Assembly: GCA_021817875.1 (NCBI GenBank)
Contig: JAKAFQ010000125.1
Coordinates: 1-9,662, forward strand
Direction of reading: 5' to 3'
Length of the DNA: 9,662 bases
From: Pseudomonadota bacterium
Lineage (GTDB): Bacteria > Pseudomonadota > Gammaproteobacteria > Steroidobacterales > Steroidobacteraceae
The notes under the pieces were generated by a model. That model had not been told where the DNA came from and made no database searches. It was given only the letters and a program-made list of their open reading frames with translations. The translations under genes were made by a program, and so were the position numbers. Of this stretch, positions 1 to 8,300 are shown piece after piece (positions within the stretch are counted from its first letter, which is position 1; every line of letters starts with the position of its first letter).

Positions 1-1
1 C

Positions 2-1069
2 CTGGAGTTCGTGCTCAACCAGTCGATCTGGGACGAGGGCGAAACCCGCTTCGCCGACCTGATCCTGCCCGCCTGCACCAATTTCGAGCGCGCCGACATC
101 AGCGAATGGGCGGCCTCGGGCGGCTATGTCCACCACAACCACAACCAGATGAACCACCGGGTCATCACGCTGCAGCACCAGTGCATCGAGCCGCTGGGCG
201 AGTCCAAGTCGGATTACCGGATCTTTCTCGAGCTTGCCCAGCGGCTCGGTCTCGGCGCCTATTTCAGCGAACTGAAGAGCGAGTTGATCTGGTGCCGGGA
301 GATCTATCTCAGTTCCGATCTGCCGAAAGCGATCTCGTGGAAGAAGCTGCTGCGCAAGGGTTACTACGTGGTACCGCCGGAAACCCAGGCCGCCCACCGC
401 CGCAGGACGAGCTGGCGCTGGTTCGCCGAGGGCCGCAAGAAGGACGTGCCCGAGCCCGCGCCGCTGCCGGCCGAATACGGCGAGACCTATCTCGAAGGAC
501 TGCAGACCCAGTCGGGCCTGTTCGAATTCGAGGCATCGAGCCTGAAGCGCTACGGCGAGGACCCGGAGCGCCCGCCGCTCAACGTCTATATCCCCGCCTG
601 GGAGGGCCGGCACACCGCGGCGCTGTACGCGCGGTATCCGCTGCAGCTGATCTCGCCGCATCCGCGTTACAGCTTCCACACGCAGAGCGACGGCAAGGAC
701 GGCGCCACCAACGATATCTCCGACCACCGCGTGCTGATCGACGGGCACTATTACTGGATCGCGCGCCTGAACCGCGCCGACGCCCGCGCCCGCGGCATCG
801 CCCAGCACGACCTGATCAGGCTGTACAACGAGCGCGGCGCGGTGATCTGCGCGGCGGTGCTCACCGAGCGGCTGCTGCCGGGCGTGGTGCATGCGTACGG
901 CTCGTCCGCCGAATACCAGCCCATCGGCCCGGCCGGGGCCTCGCCCGACATCGGCGGCTGCATCAACATCCTCACGCCCAAACGGCACATGACCGAGAAA
1001 ACCTCGGCCTCCGCCCCCAATTCCTGCCTGATCGAAGTTGCAAGGTGGCAACCGGGAGCAGCCCCATGA
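2..1069 (+). CDS. Molybdopterin oxidoreductase large subunit, transhydroxylase/resorcinol hydroxylase-like (5' end missing)
   Basis: This is the C-terminal part (355 codons) of a DMSO-reductase-family catalytic subunit; the true start lies before the window, and the GTG at 11 is an internal valine. The first residues, with DEGET, ADLILPACTNFER and a following SKSDYRIFLELAQRLG, are typical of the end of the central molybdopterin domain. From about base 620 (YPLQLISPHPRYSFHTQ) to the end runs the C-terminal dinucleotide-binding domain, with DLIRLYNERGAV and a late PDIGGCINILTP segment. The closest match I recall is the large subunit of pyrogallol-phloroglucinol transhydroxylase and the related resorcinol hydroxylase, cytoplasmic enzymes that move or add a hydroxyl on polyhydroxybenzenes without oxygen. 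The partner gene next door, with its extra C-terminal domain, is the main support. The N-terminal active-site residues are outside the window, so the substrate cannot be told. The stop overlaps the next start in ATGA. Confidence 0.85.
   Translation: MEFVLNQSIWDEGETRFADLILPACTNFERADISEWAASGGYVHHNHNQMNHRVITLQHQCIEPLGESKSDYRIFLELAQRLGLGAYFSELKSELIWCREIYLSSDLPKAISWKKLLRKGYYVVPPETQAAHRRRTSWRWFAEGRKKDVPEPAPLPAEYGETYLEGLQTQSGLFEFEASSLKRYGEDPERPPLNVYIPAWEGRHTAALYARYPLQLISPHPRYSFHTQSDGKDGATNDISDHRVLIDGHYYWIARLNRADARARGIAQHDLIRLYNERGAVICAAVLTERLLPGVVHAYGSSAEYQPIGPAGASPDIGGCINILTPKRHMTEKTSASAPNSCLIEVARWQPGAAP
1054..1069 (+). promoter_or_regulatory. Ribosome binding site and ATGA start/stop overlap
   Basis: GGGAG at 1054-1058 sits seven bases before the ATG at 1066, which overlaps the TGA of the upstream subunit gene by four bases. 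This fixes the start of the small subunit and suggests translational coupling, giving matched amounts of the two subunits. Confidence 0.75.
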
Positions 1070-1977
1070 AGAAGTGGAATCTGGTGATCGATGTTGCCGA
1101 ATGCCACAACTGCAACAACTGCTTCCTCGCAGTGAAGGACGAATACACCGGCAACGACTTCCCGGGGTACTGCGCGCCGCAGCCGCTGCACGGGCACAAA
1201 TGGATCAACATCCTGAGCATCGAGCGCGGCCGCGCGCCGCTGGTCGATGCCGCATACGTGCCCACCACCTGCAATCATTGCGACGCCGCGCCCTGCGTCG
1301 CGGCCGGCCGGGGCGCGGTGCGCAAGCGCGAGGACGGCATCGTGCTGATCGATCCCGAAGCGGCCAAGGGGCGCAGGGACCTGGTCGACGCCTGCCCCTA
1401 TGGGGCGATCTGGTGGAACGAGGAGCGCTCGCTTCCCCAGGCGTGGCCGTTCGACGCCCACCTGCTCGATCGCGGCTGGAGCGCGCCCCGGCCCGTGCAG
1501 TCCTGTCCCACCGGGGCAATGCGCGCGCTGCAGGTGAGCGATGAGGAAATGGCCGCAATGGCGCGCGAGCAGGGTCTGGAAACGCTCCGTCCGGAGCTCG
1601 GCACGAAGCCGCGGGTCTATTATCGCAACCTCCACCGCTACACCCGGCTGTTCGCCGGCGGCACGGTGCTCGCGGTCCGAGGCGCGGTGATCGATTGCCT
1701 CGCGGGAGCACGGGTCGAACTCGTCAAGGACGGCAAGGTCATCGCTGCCACCGATACAGACGCCTTCGGGGACTTCAAATTCGATCGGCTGGCGCCGCAG
1801 AGCGGCGCCTACGAGATCCGCGTGACGCATACCGGCTGGCGCGCCGCCTCGGTGCCGTTCGAACTGCATCAGGACAGCGTCGTGCTGCAGGACATCGCGC
1901 TCGAATCGCTCCCGACCGAGGCCTCCGCATCGAAGCCGCCGCCATGCCCAACGCCAGGCCCCTGCCCGCCCGCGTGA
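1066..1977 (+). CDS. Iron-sulfur small subunit of transhydroxylase/resorcinol hydroxylase-like molybdoenzyme
   Basis: A 303-residue electron-transfer subunit for the preceding molybdoenzyme. Residues 1-155 form the four-motif ferredoxin fold of DMSO-reductase-family beta subunits: C13/C16/C19, then C69/C72/C77, then C110 in CPYGA and C147 in CPTGA. Residues about 195-290 form a small beta-sandwich (Cna-B / carboxypeptidase-regulatory-like, with the turn TDAFGDFKFD). That domain is the hallmark of the Pelobacter acidigallici transhydroxylase small subunit, as is the linker ELGTKPRVYYRNL. By the usual pairing of motif 1 with 4 and motif 2 with 3, only two [4Fe-4S] clusters can form. The ligand positions for a third are V23, W127, D130 and about P143. 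There is no signal peptide. The last 20 or so residues are a Pro-rich tail with two Cys (CPTPGPC) that overlaps the LysR gene. The start at 1066 has a clear binding site; the longer upstream reading frame is not used. Confidence 0.9.
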   Translation: MKKWNLVIDVAECHNCNNCFLAVKDEYTGNDFPGYCAPQPLHGHKWINILSIERGRAPLVDAAYVPTTCNHCDAAPCVAAGRGAVRKREDGIVLIDPEAAKGRRDLVDACPYGAIWWNEERSLPQAWPFDAHLLDRGWSAPRPVQSCPTGAMRALQVSDEEMAAMAREQGLETLRPELGTKPRVYYRNLHRYTRLFAGGTVLAVRGAVIDCLAGARVELVKDGKVIAATDTDAFGDFKFDRLAPQSGAYEIRVTHTGWRAASVPFELHQDSVVLQDIALESLPTEASASKPPPCPTPGPCPPA

Positions 1978-2921
1978 AAATTCCGCTGCCGCAGCGCGGC
2001 GCCTATCGCGCCCGGGAGGAGCGCGAGATCGACTCGCGCCTGCTGCGCCATTTCCTCGCGGTCGCCGAATGCAAAAGCGTCACCGCGGCCGCCGAAGCCC
2101 TCCACCTGACGCAGCCCGGCCTCACCAAGAGCATCCGCAAGCTCGAGCACATCCTCGGCGTGAAACTGCTGGAGCGCCACCACAACGGGGTCGAGCCCAC
2201 GCCCTTCGGCGAGGCGCTTGCCTCGCGCGCGCGCCTGATCGAGCTGGAGCTCGCGCACGCCCTGTCCGAAATCGAATCGATGAAAGGCGGTCTCACCGGA
2301 ACCGTCAATGTCGGGGTCGGGCCCAGCTTCATCAATTGCATCTCGCAGGTGGTGCTCGCGCTGCAGGTCCACCGGCCGAACGTGCGCGTCAACATTTCCG
2401 TGGCCGTGATGGACACCCTGCTCGCCGGGCTGATCAGCGCCGGCTTCGACATCATCTGCACCTCACTGGAATTTCCCTCCTACCCCGAGATCACCCAGGA
2501 GCCGCTCGACGTCGGCGAGCATCTGCTGGTCAGCGCCGCGGATCACGCGCTGCAGAACCGCGGGCCGGTCAATCCCAAGGAACTGCTCGCCTATCCGTGG
2601 GTGGCGTTCTCGAAGGACAACATGGGCATTGCGCGCATGGGCGCGGTGTTTGCCGCCAACCGCCTGCGCCCACCGCGGATCGCCAGCACCACGAATTCGC
2701 TCGAGGTGATGTTTGATCTCATCCGCAACAGCAATTATCTCGCCAGCATTCCCGCCTCGCTGCGGCCCAATGCGCTCGCGAGCGGTCTTGCCGAGCTCGC
2801 CATGAAGGGCGCGTTGTGGCAGGCGACGCTCGGCATCGCCTACCGCAACAACGCGCCTCCATCCGCGCCGCTGCAGGCCTTCATCGATGCCTGCCGCGAG
2901 GTCTGTCGCGCTCCGGGCTAG
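1944..2921 (+). CDS. LysR-type transcriptional regulator
   Basis: A DNA-binding regulator of 325 residues from the ATG at 1944. The winged helix-turn-helix is at about residues 32-92, with the core SVTAAAEALHLTQPGLTKS and then IRKLEHILGVKLLER. The effector-binding domain follows from about residue 117 (LTGTVNVGVGPS) to the end. The gene is downstream of, and on the same strand as, the molybdoenzyme genes, and its start lies inside the small-subunit gene (34-base overlap), so it is probably co-transcribed. LysR genes are more often divergent from their targets. An alternative GTG at 1974 forms a GTGA overlap with the small-subunit stop and gives a more usual 315 residues. I prefer 1944 because a weak GAAG at 1932-1935 precedes it, while 1974 has no binding site at proper distance. 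The likely role is control of aromatic-ring metabolism in response to a pathway compound; the ligand is unknown. Confidence 0.9.
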   Translation: MPNARPLPARVKIPLPQRGAYRAREEREIDSRLLRHFLAVAECKSVTAAAEALHLTQPGLTKSIRKLEHILGVKLLERHHNGVEPTPFGEALASRARLIELELAHALSEIESMKGGLTGTVNVGVGPSFINCISQVVLALQVHRPNVRVNISVAVMDTLLAGLISAGFDIICTSLEFPSYPEITQEPLDVGEHLLVSAADHALQNRGPVNPKELLAYPWVAFSKDNMGIARMGAVFAANRLRPPRIASTTNSLEVMFDLIRNSNYLASIPASLRPNALASGLAELAMKGALWQATLGIAYRNNAPPSAPLQAFIDACREVCRAPG

Positions 2922-3208
2922 CTGCCGGACGGGAGCCCTGCCGCGGCTGCGGACGCCAGGCGAGTGCTCACCGCCGCAGCCTGCTGCGGCCGGAGTGAGC
3001 CGTTGACACGGTTCACGCGCCCGTCAACGACGGCTCTCATTTAACACCCTAATCAACAGCCGGCGCCGCCGAGCGCGACCGCGGACGCGGCGGGCCGAGG
3101 CAGCGCCGCTTCGCCCATGGACAGGCGCCCGCCAGGGACGACACCGGGCTTCATGACTTTTCGCAAGGCATTTCCCGCACCGCGATAAGGGGAAACCGAG
3201 CCCCGGCC
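2922..3208. other. Gene-free stretch between LysR gene and chemoreceptor promoter
   Basis: No convincing gene lies here on either strand. The first 115 bases are packed with overlapping inverted repeats (listed separately). From about 3040 to 3208 I see only GC-rich sequence without a clear promoter, RNA or coding signal. Confidence 0.6.
2945..3036 (+). terminator. Cluster of overlapping inverted repeats, candidate terminator or attenuator
   Basis: Several stems begin 24 bases after the LysR stop. Stem A: GCTCAC (2966-2971) with GTGAGC (2995-3000), enclosing GCCGCAG (2973-2979) with CTGCGGC (2984-2990) around a CCTG loop. Stem B: 2995-3003 with 3008-3016, nine pairs including one G-U, with a four-base loop. 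Stem C: GAGCCG (2997-3002) plus TTGAC (3003-3007) with GTCAA (3023-3027) plus CGGCTC (3031-3036), with a three-base bulge. GGCTGCGG (2945-2952) can also pair with CCGCAGCC (2974-2981). A, B and C share bases and exclude each other. Only a weak T-rich stretch (TCATTTA) follows 3036, so intrinsic termination is plausible but not proven. Confidence 0.45.
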
Positions 3209-3236
3209 TAAACTTTTCATGTGCCCGATCCGATAG
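3209..3236 (+). promoter_or_regulatory. Sigma-28 (FliA)-like promoter for the chemoreceptor gene
   Basis: TAAACTTT (3209-3216) and TCCGATAG (3229-3236), separated by 12 bases, match the flagellar sigma-28 consensus TAAAGTTT - about 11 - GCCGATAA at 7 of 8 and 6 of 8 positions. Transcription would start near 3244, leaving a leader of roughly 86 bases before the ATG at 3330. AT-rich matches of this quality stand out in such GC-rich DNA, and chemoreceptor genes are classic sigma-28 targets. Confidence 0.6.
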
Positions 3237-3329
3237 CGTCTTCGTGGATGTCAAAAGCCGACTCCCGCATCACGTCCCGCCCGGTGCCAACCATTCCTGC
3301 GCGCCATTACGCGCGCAACAGGTGTAAAC

Positions 3330-5069
3330 ATGTTAAGTATGAAGTCGCTGTTTTCCCGTCGCACGGATGAGCGCCTGGTCTCGATCACCGCCATCGAGCT
3401 GGCCGATCTGCGCGGCCAGGTGGCCGCGATCGGCAAATCACAGGCGGTGATCGAGTTCGGCCTGGACGGCATCATTCTCGCCGCGAACGAGAATTTTCTG
3501 CATGCCGTCGACTACACACTCGAGGAGATCAAGGGAAAACACCACCGGATTCTGGTGGATCCGGCGTATGCCGCGAGCCCCGACTACCAGCTGTTCTGGG
3601 GAAAGCTCGGGCGCGGCGAATTCGACGCCGGAGTGTACCGTCGTCTCGGCAAGGCCGGCCGTGAAGTCTGGCTGCAGGCGACCTACAATCCGATTCTCGA
3701 CGCCGCGGGCAGACCGTTCAAGGTGGTCAAGGTCTGCGCCGACGTCACCGAGCAGAAGCGGCAGGCCGCCGACTTCGAGGGCAAGCTCAGGGCGATCGAC
3801 AAGGCGCAGGCGGTGATCGAGTTCGACCTCGACGGCACCATCCGCACGGCGAATGAGAATTTTCTGCGCGTCGTCGGCTACTCGATGGAGGAGCTGCGCG
3901 GCAGGCACCATCGCCTGTTCGTTGATCCGCAGTACGCCGCGAGCGCCGATTACGAGGCGTTCTGGGCGAAGCTGCGCCGCGGCGAGTACGACGCCGCCGA
4001 GTACCGCCGTCTGGGCAAGGGAGGCCGGGAGGTGTGGCTGCAGGCCTCGTACAATCCGATCCTCGACGCCAACGGCCGGCCGGTCAAGGTGGTGAAGTTC
4101 GCCACCGACGTGACCGAGCAGAAGCGCATGACGCAGCGGCTTGCGGCGCTGGTCGAGCAGATCCGGGTGGCAGCCGGGGAAGTCACCTCGAGCGCCAAGG
4201 ACATTGCCGACGGCAACACCAGCCTGAGTCAGCGCGTCGAGGAGCAGGCGGCGAGTCTGGAGGAAACGGCCAGTTCCATGGAGGAGATGACCGCGACGGT
4301 CAAGCAGAACTCCGACAACGCGGCGGCCGCCAAGCAGCTGGCGAGCGCGGCGCGCGCCAGCGCCGAGCAGGGCGGCACCATCGTGACGCAGGCGGTCGAC
4401 GCCATGCAGGCGATCAACGCAGCGAGCCGCAAGATCGCCGACATCATCGGGGTGATCGACGAGATCGCGTTCCAGACGAATCTGCTGGCGTTGAATGCCG
4501 CGGTCGAGGCGGCGCGCGCCGGGGAGCAGGGCCGGGGTTTTGCGGTGGTCGCCACCGAGGTGCGCAACCTGGCGGGCCGTTCGGCTTCGGCGGCCAAGGA
4601 GATCAAGTCGCTCATCCAGGACAGCGGCACGAAGGTTGCCGACGGCTCGCGGCTGGTGTCGCAGTCCGGAGAGAGCCTGCAGGAGATCATCGGGGCCGTG
4701 AAGAAGGTCACGGATATCGTCGCCGAAATCGCCGCCGCGTCGGTCGAACAGAGCGGCGGCATCGAACAGATCGCGCGCGCCGTGGCGCAGATGAACGAGG
4801 TCACGCAGCAGAACGCCGCCCTGGTGGAGCAGGCCTCGGCGGCGAGCGAATCGATTCTCCAGCAGGCCACGGATCTGGTCGCGGCGGTCGGTGGCGAAAG
4901 CGCCGAGCGCAGCGCCGAGGAACGCAGCCGCGGTGCGCTGAAGACCCCGGTGGCCCGCAGAGCGCCGCTGCAGGTCGTGCGCAAGCCGGCGGTGAAATCC
5001 GCGGCGCGCCCGGTGGTGGAAAAAAAGGCGGCGGTCGGCGGCGGTGATGCTGAATGGACCGAGTTCTGA
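3330..5069 (+). CDS. Soluble methyl-accepting chemotaxis protein with tandem PAS domains
   Basis: A 579-residue chemoreceptor with no membrane segment or HAMP domain, hence cytoplasmic. PAS1 spans about residues 33-144 and PAS2 about 155-266. The two are near copies (roughly 70% identical by hand count), each with NENFL, a KHHR or RHHR tetrad, AAS-DY and EVWLQA-YNPI. The signalling coiled coil follows (about 270-525), with the conserved hairpin tip around [20 protein letters not shown] at 379-398. It ends, after an Ala/Arg/Lys-rich linker, in EWTEF (575-579), which fits the C-terminal pentapeptide that tethers CheR/CheB. The layout resembles Aer-like or BdlA-like cytoplasmic receptors, where PAS domains sense oxygen or redox through FAD or haem; the cofactor here cannot be read from sequence. 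It signals to CheA/CheW, none of which is in the window. Start: ATG 3330 has AGGTG (3320-3324) five bases upstream; ATG 3339 is less well placed. Confidence 0.92.
   Translation: MLSMKSLFSRRTDERLVSITAIELADLRGQVAAIGKSQAVIEFGLDGIILAANENFLHAVDYTLEEIKGKHHRILVDPAYAASPDYQLFWGKLGRGEFDAGVYRRLGKAGREVWLQATYNPILDAAGRPFKVVKVCADVTEQKRQAADFEGKLRAIDKAQAVIEFDLDGTIRTANENFLRVVGYSMEELRGRHHRLFVDPQYAASADYEAFWAKLRRGEYDAAEYRRLGKGGREVWLQASYNPILDANGRPVKVVKFATDVTEQKRMTQRLAALVEQIRVAAGEVTSSAKDIADGNTSLSQRVEEQAASLEETASSMEEMTATVKQNSDNAAAAKQLASAARASAEQGGTIVTQAVDAMQAINAASRKIADIIGVIDEIAFQTNLLALNAAVEAARAGEQGRGFAVVATEVRNLAGRSASAAKEIKSLIQDSGTKVADGSRLVSQSGESLQEIIGAVKKVTDIVAEIAAASVEQSGGIEQIARAVAQMNEVTQQNAALVEQASAASESILQQATDLVAAVGGESAERSAEERSRGALKTPVARRAPLQVVRKPAVKSAARPVVEKKAAVGGGDAEWTEF
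3427..4127 (+). repeat. Tandem in-frame duplication encoding PAS1 and PAS2
   Basis: Bases 3427-3761 and 3793-4127 are related copies offset by 366 bases (122 codons). Identical runs remain, for example CAGGCGGTGATCGAGTTC in both, alongside many changed third positions. The copies are therefore not a recent assembly artefact. Confidence 0.8.
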
Positions 5070-5101
5070 GCGCGCATGCGCTCGCGCCGCGGCTGTTCAC
5101 C

Positions 5102-5129
5102 GGCCATCGCCGCGCACACGGCGATGGCC
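5102..5129 (+). terminator. Perfect 11-bp hairpin behind the chemoreceptor gene
   Basis: GGCCATCGCCG (5102-5112) pairs perfectly with CGGCGATGGCC (5119-5129) across a six-base loop, 33 bases after the stop. No T-run follows (next bases are CAAAG), so this is not a textbook intrinsic terminator. It could act with Rho or as a 3'-end stabilising hairpin. Confidence 0.45.
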
Positions 5130-5162
5130 CAAAGCCGACACGGCTCCCAAGGTGCAGGTCGA

Positions 5163-5182
5163 GTTTGCACGATGGTCCAAAC
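5163..5182. promoter_or_regulatory. Imperfect dyad, possible operator
   Basis: GTTTGCAC (5163-5170) and GTCCAAAC (5175-5182) are inverted copies with 7 of 8 positions matching and a four-base centre. The element is AT-richer than its surroundings and lies about 100 bases before the promoter-like element of the cyclic-di-GMP gene. No regulator can be named. Confidence 0.25.
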
Positions 5183-5266
5183 ACACAGTGTAGCATCTGG
5201 CCGACCGGCGGCGCCAGAGAGAATCCGCGTTGCGGGCCGCCGCTTCGCGCTGCGGTTCATACGGTG

Positions 5267-5293
5267 TAAAGTGATGACAGGTGGCGCCGCTGC
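5267..5293 (+). promoter_or_regulatory. Weak sigma-28-like promoter for the cyclic-di-GMP gene
   Basis: TAAAGTGA (5267-5274), then exactly 11 bases, then GCCGCTGC (5286-5293). The -35 box matches the sigma-28 consensus at 6 of 8 positions and the spacing is exact, but only GCCG of the -10 box fits. The leader to the GTG at 5360 would be about 60 bases. Confidence 0.35.
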
Positions 5294-5359
5294 GCGCGCT
5301 GAGCTGATGCTCGGGACCGTGATGATCAACGAATAACAATCCAGTGTCGGCGAGACATC

Positions 5360-8300
5360 GTGCCGTTACAAGAAAAGCCTGTGGGATCCGAGCGAACACC
5401 GGCGCTGAAGTGGGCCGACTCCATGGCGACCGGCATCGCCGAGGTGGACGAGCAGCACCGGCGCCTGCTCGATATCTTCAACCGGATCGGCCTCGCACAG
5501 ACACAGGACGTCTCGCGCGAGGCCGTCACCAACTTGCTCGACGAGCTGGTGGATTACACGCGCTATCACTTCCGCGAGGAGGAGCGGCTGATGCGCCGCT
5601 GGCGGGTCGGCGCGACGCACCGCAGCATGCATCTGCGGGCGCATGGGAGTTTCCGCAGATTTCTGCGGCAGGCGCAGGCGTGCGTCGGCGAGCACCTGCC
5701 GGAGGTGACCGTCGAGCTGATGGCGTTTCTCGCCCAGTGGCTGCTGCATCACATCATGCAGGTCGACATGCAGATGGGCCGGGAAATCCAGGCGCGCCAG
5801 AGCGCCGGCCCCGGGGGCGCGCTGGCGGCCGACCCGTTGCACGTTTCCCGGGACGAAGTCGCACAGGCGGTCAGCGAGCTGACCGAGCACCTGGGGCAGC
5901 GGACCTTCACGCTGCTCGGACAGCGCCAGCAGCTGATGAATCTGCAGGCGTTGTATCGCGCATTGCTGCATTGCGGCGATGTGCTGATCCGCAGCCGCCG
6001 GGAGCCGGAGATGCTCCAGAGCCTGTGCGCCAAGCTGGTCGAGGACACGCTGTTTCATGCGGCGTGGATCGGCAGGCCGGGACAGTCGGGCGTGTTCGAT
6101 GTGCTGGCGCTCGCCGGCGCGGCGGCCGAGCAGGTTCGGTTTGCCCCGCCCAGCCTCACGGACCCGCAGACCGCATCCGTGGTGGCGCAGGCCTGGCGGG
6201 GCCGACAGTTGGTGGTCTGCAACGACACCCTAACCGATCCGACCCTGCAGCCGTGGCATGCGGACTGCGCGGCGCATCAATGGCTCAGCGTGATCGCCAT
6301 TCCCATCCTGCGCGCCGGCCAGATGTGGGCGGTCCTGGCGCTCGCTTCAGCGCGTCGCGGCTGTTTCGATGCGCCCACGATCGACGTATGTTCGCGCATC
6401 ATTGCGCTACTGGGGCACGGCCTCGACGAATTCGACCTGAAAAAGCGCATCCGTTCGCTACGGGCGAAGGATGCGCGCATGGCGCGCACCGACTCGCTCA
6501 CCGGCCTGCCGAACCGTCTGGCGCTCGAGGAATACCTGCCGCAGGCCATCGCTCGCGCGCGCCGCCGTGGATCATCGCTCGCCGTCGGGATGATGGATCT
6601 CGATGACTTCAAGTGCGTCAATGACCGCCTGGGGCACGAGACCGGGGATGAGTTGCTGCGCTGTCTCTCGGATGGCCTGCTGGAGTACCTCCGGGACTCG
6701 GATTTCATTGCCCGCATGGGCGGCGATGAGTTCGTGGTGGTGCTGGAAGACCTGGAGTCGACTCAGTTGACGTCGCAGCTCGGCGCGGCCCTGACGCGCC
6801 TGCACCGGGTCCTCGAGACGCCGTTCATGCTGGGCGCGGGCGCAAACGAGGCGGTCACGATCGATATGAGCATGGGCGTGGCGCTGTATCCCAACGACGG
6901 AAGCGAGGCGGAGTTGCTGCTGCGCCAGGCGGACGCGGCGATGTACCAGGCCAAGCAGAACAAGCGGGATCGGGCCCAGTGGTGGCAGGTCGGCACGCTG
7001 ACGCCGCCGGAACAGACCGCCGAGGTCTCGTTCGATCCGTTCGGTGCGGAAGCACAGGCGCTGATGCGCAGTCTGGCGCCGCATCTGCACGCGGTCGCAG
7101 AGAAGTTCTCGGCGTCGCTCTATGGCGAGATGCTGGCGCGGCGGAACTGCGCGTCCATCCTCGCCTGTCTGTCCAAGGAGGAATATCAGTCCCTGGCGGG
7201 CAAGCAGGCCGCCCACCTGGCTTTCCTGCTCGATGCGCTCACCACCGAGCAGGCGGTGACCGAGAAGGCGCAGCAGCTCGGCGCGGTACACGCGCTGATC
7301 GGCATCAACGGAGCCTGGATGACTCGGGCGATCGGCATGTATCGCGATCACCTGCGGACCCAGCTGGACGGTTCGCTGCTCACCGCCCGCACCCGCTACC
7401 TCACCCTGCGGGCGGCCGATGCCCGCCTGCAGCTCGACATCGAGAGCCAGCTGCAGGCCATGCAGTCCACCCTGGACGAGTACCAGGTGCTGCTGGCGCG
7501 CCCGATGGACGCCCGGGCGCTGACCGCTGACTGGCTGCAGCCGGAACTCGATGCGCTCGCGGCGCTGCCGGGCATCCGCGCCGCACTGCTCTGGCGGCCG
7601 GATGCGCAGAACCGGATGATCATCGAACGGGCGGCCGGCGAGGCGGGCGCGCCGCTCACCGAGGCTTACCGCACGCAGGATCTGTACCCGTTGCTCGATC
7701 CACGGGATGCGCGCGGCCGCGGGCTGGTCGCCACGACCTGGCGGACCGATTCCCCGCAGGAGACATCCGTTTTCGCCGCGGAGACCCGTGCCCGGCCCTG
7801 GCAGGGGCTGATGCACCAATTCGGCATGCGCAGCGCCTTGACGCTCCCGGTGCATCGGCACGGCGCCCTCCACGCGGTGTTGATGCTCCTCGGCGCCTAT
7901 CCTCACCAGTTTGCTTCCGGCGGGATGCAGACCTGGCGCCTGTCGGTGCAGAACCGCTGGGACCTGCTCTCGGCCATGTCGCACAACCGCGGCGACGTCA
8001 TCGACACCGATCAGGCCGCGCAGATCCGCTCGCTGTTGTACGGCGGCGGCGTGGAGATGTTCGTGCAACCGGTGGTCAACCTGGCCGACGGCGCTCTGGT
8101 GAAGGTCGAGGCGCTGGCGCGGCTGCGAACGCCCGACGGCGCGATACTGCCCCCGGGGCGGTTCCTGCCGGCGCTGGGGGAGACCGACCTCGATTCGCTG
8201 TTCCGCCAGGGCCTGGCGCAGGCGCTCGGGCATCTGCGCCGCTGGCACGACGAGAACCTCGACATCGGACTGGCGATCAACCTCGCGCCGAGCACTCTGG

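Noticed and set aside
106..1065. Upstream in-frame extension of the small-subunit gene
   Set aside because: It runs out of frame through the large-subunit gene with low-complexity Arg-rich product. The ATG at 1066 has a good binding site and the family N-terminus.
751..1869. Open frame of 372 codons antisense to the molybdoenzyme genes
   Set aside because: Opposite two well-supported subunit genes; no domain and no binding site.
3003..3008. Perfect TTGACA -35 box behind the LysR gene
   Set aside because: No acceptable -10 box at 16-18 bases; the bases are better explained as part of the nested stems.
3024..3254. Small - strand open frame (76 codons) in the gap before the chemoreceptor
   Set aside because: Arg-rich composition, no start signal, and it overlaps the good sigma-28-like promoter.
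4229..5329. Open frame of 366 codons antisense to the chemoreceptor
   Set aside because: Ala/Ser/Arg-rich mirror of the repetitive signalling coiled coil; no domain.
5076..5336. Small + strand open frame (86 codons) between the chemoreceptor and the cyclic-di-GMP gene
   Set aside because: No ribosome binding site, unlike any known protein, and it spans a perfect hairpin and a promoter-like element.
5294..5359. Cyclic-di-GMP riboswitch in the leader of the cyclic-di-GMP gene
   Set aside because: The putative leader is only about 60 bases and shows no GEMM-like pair of helices.
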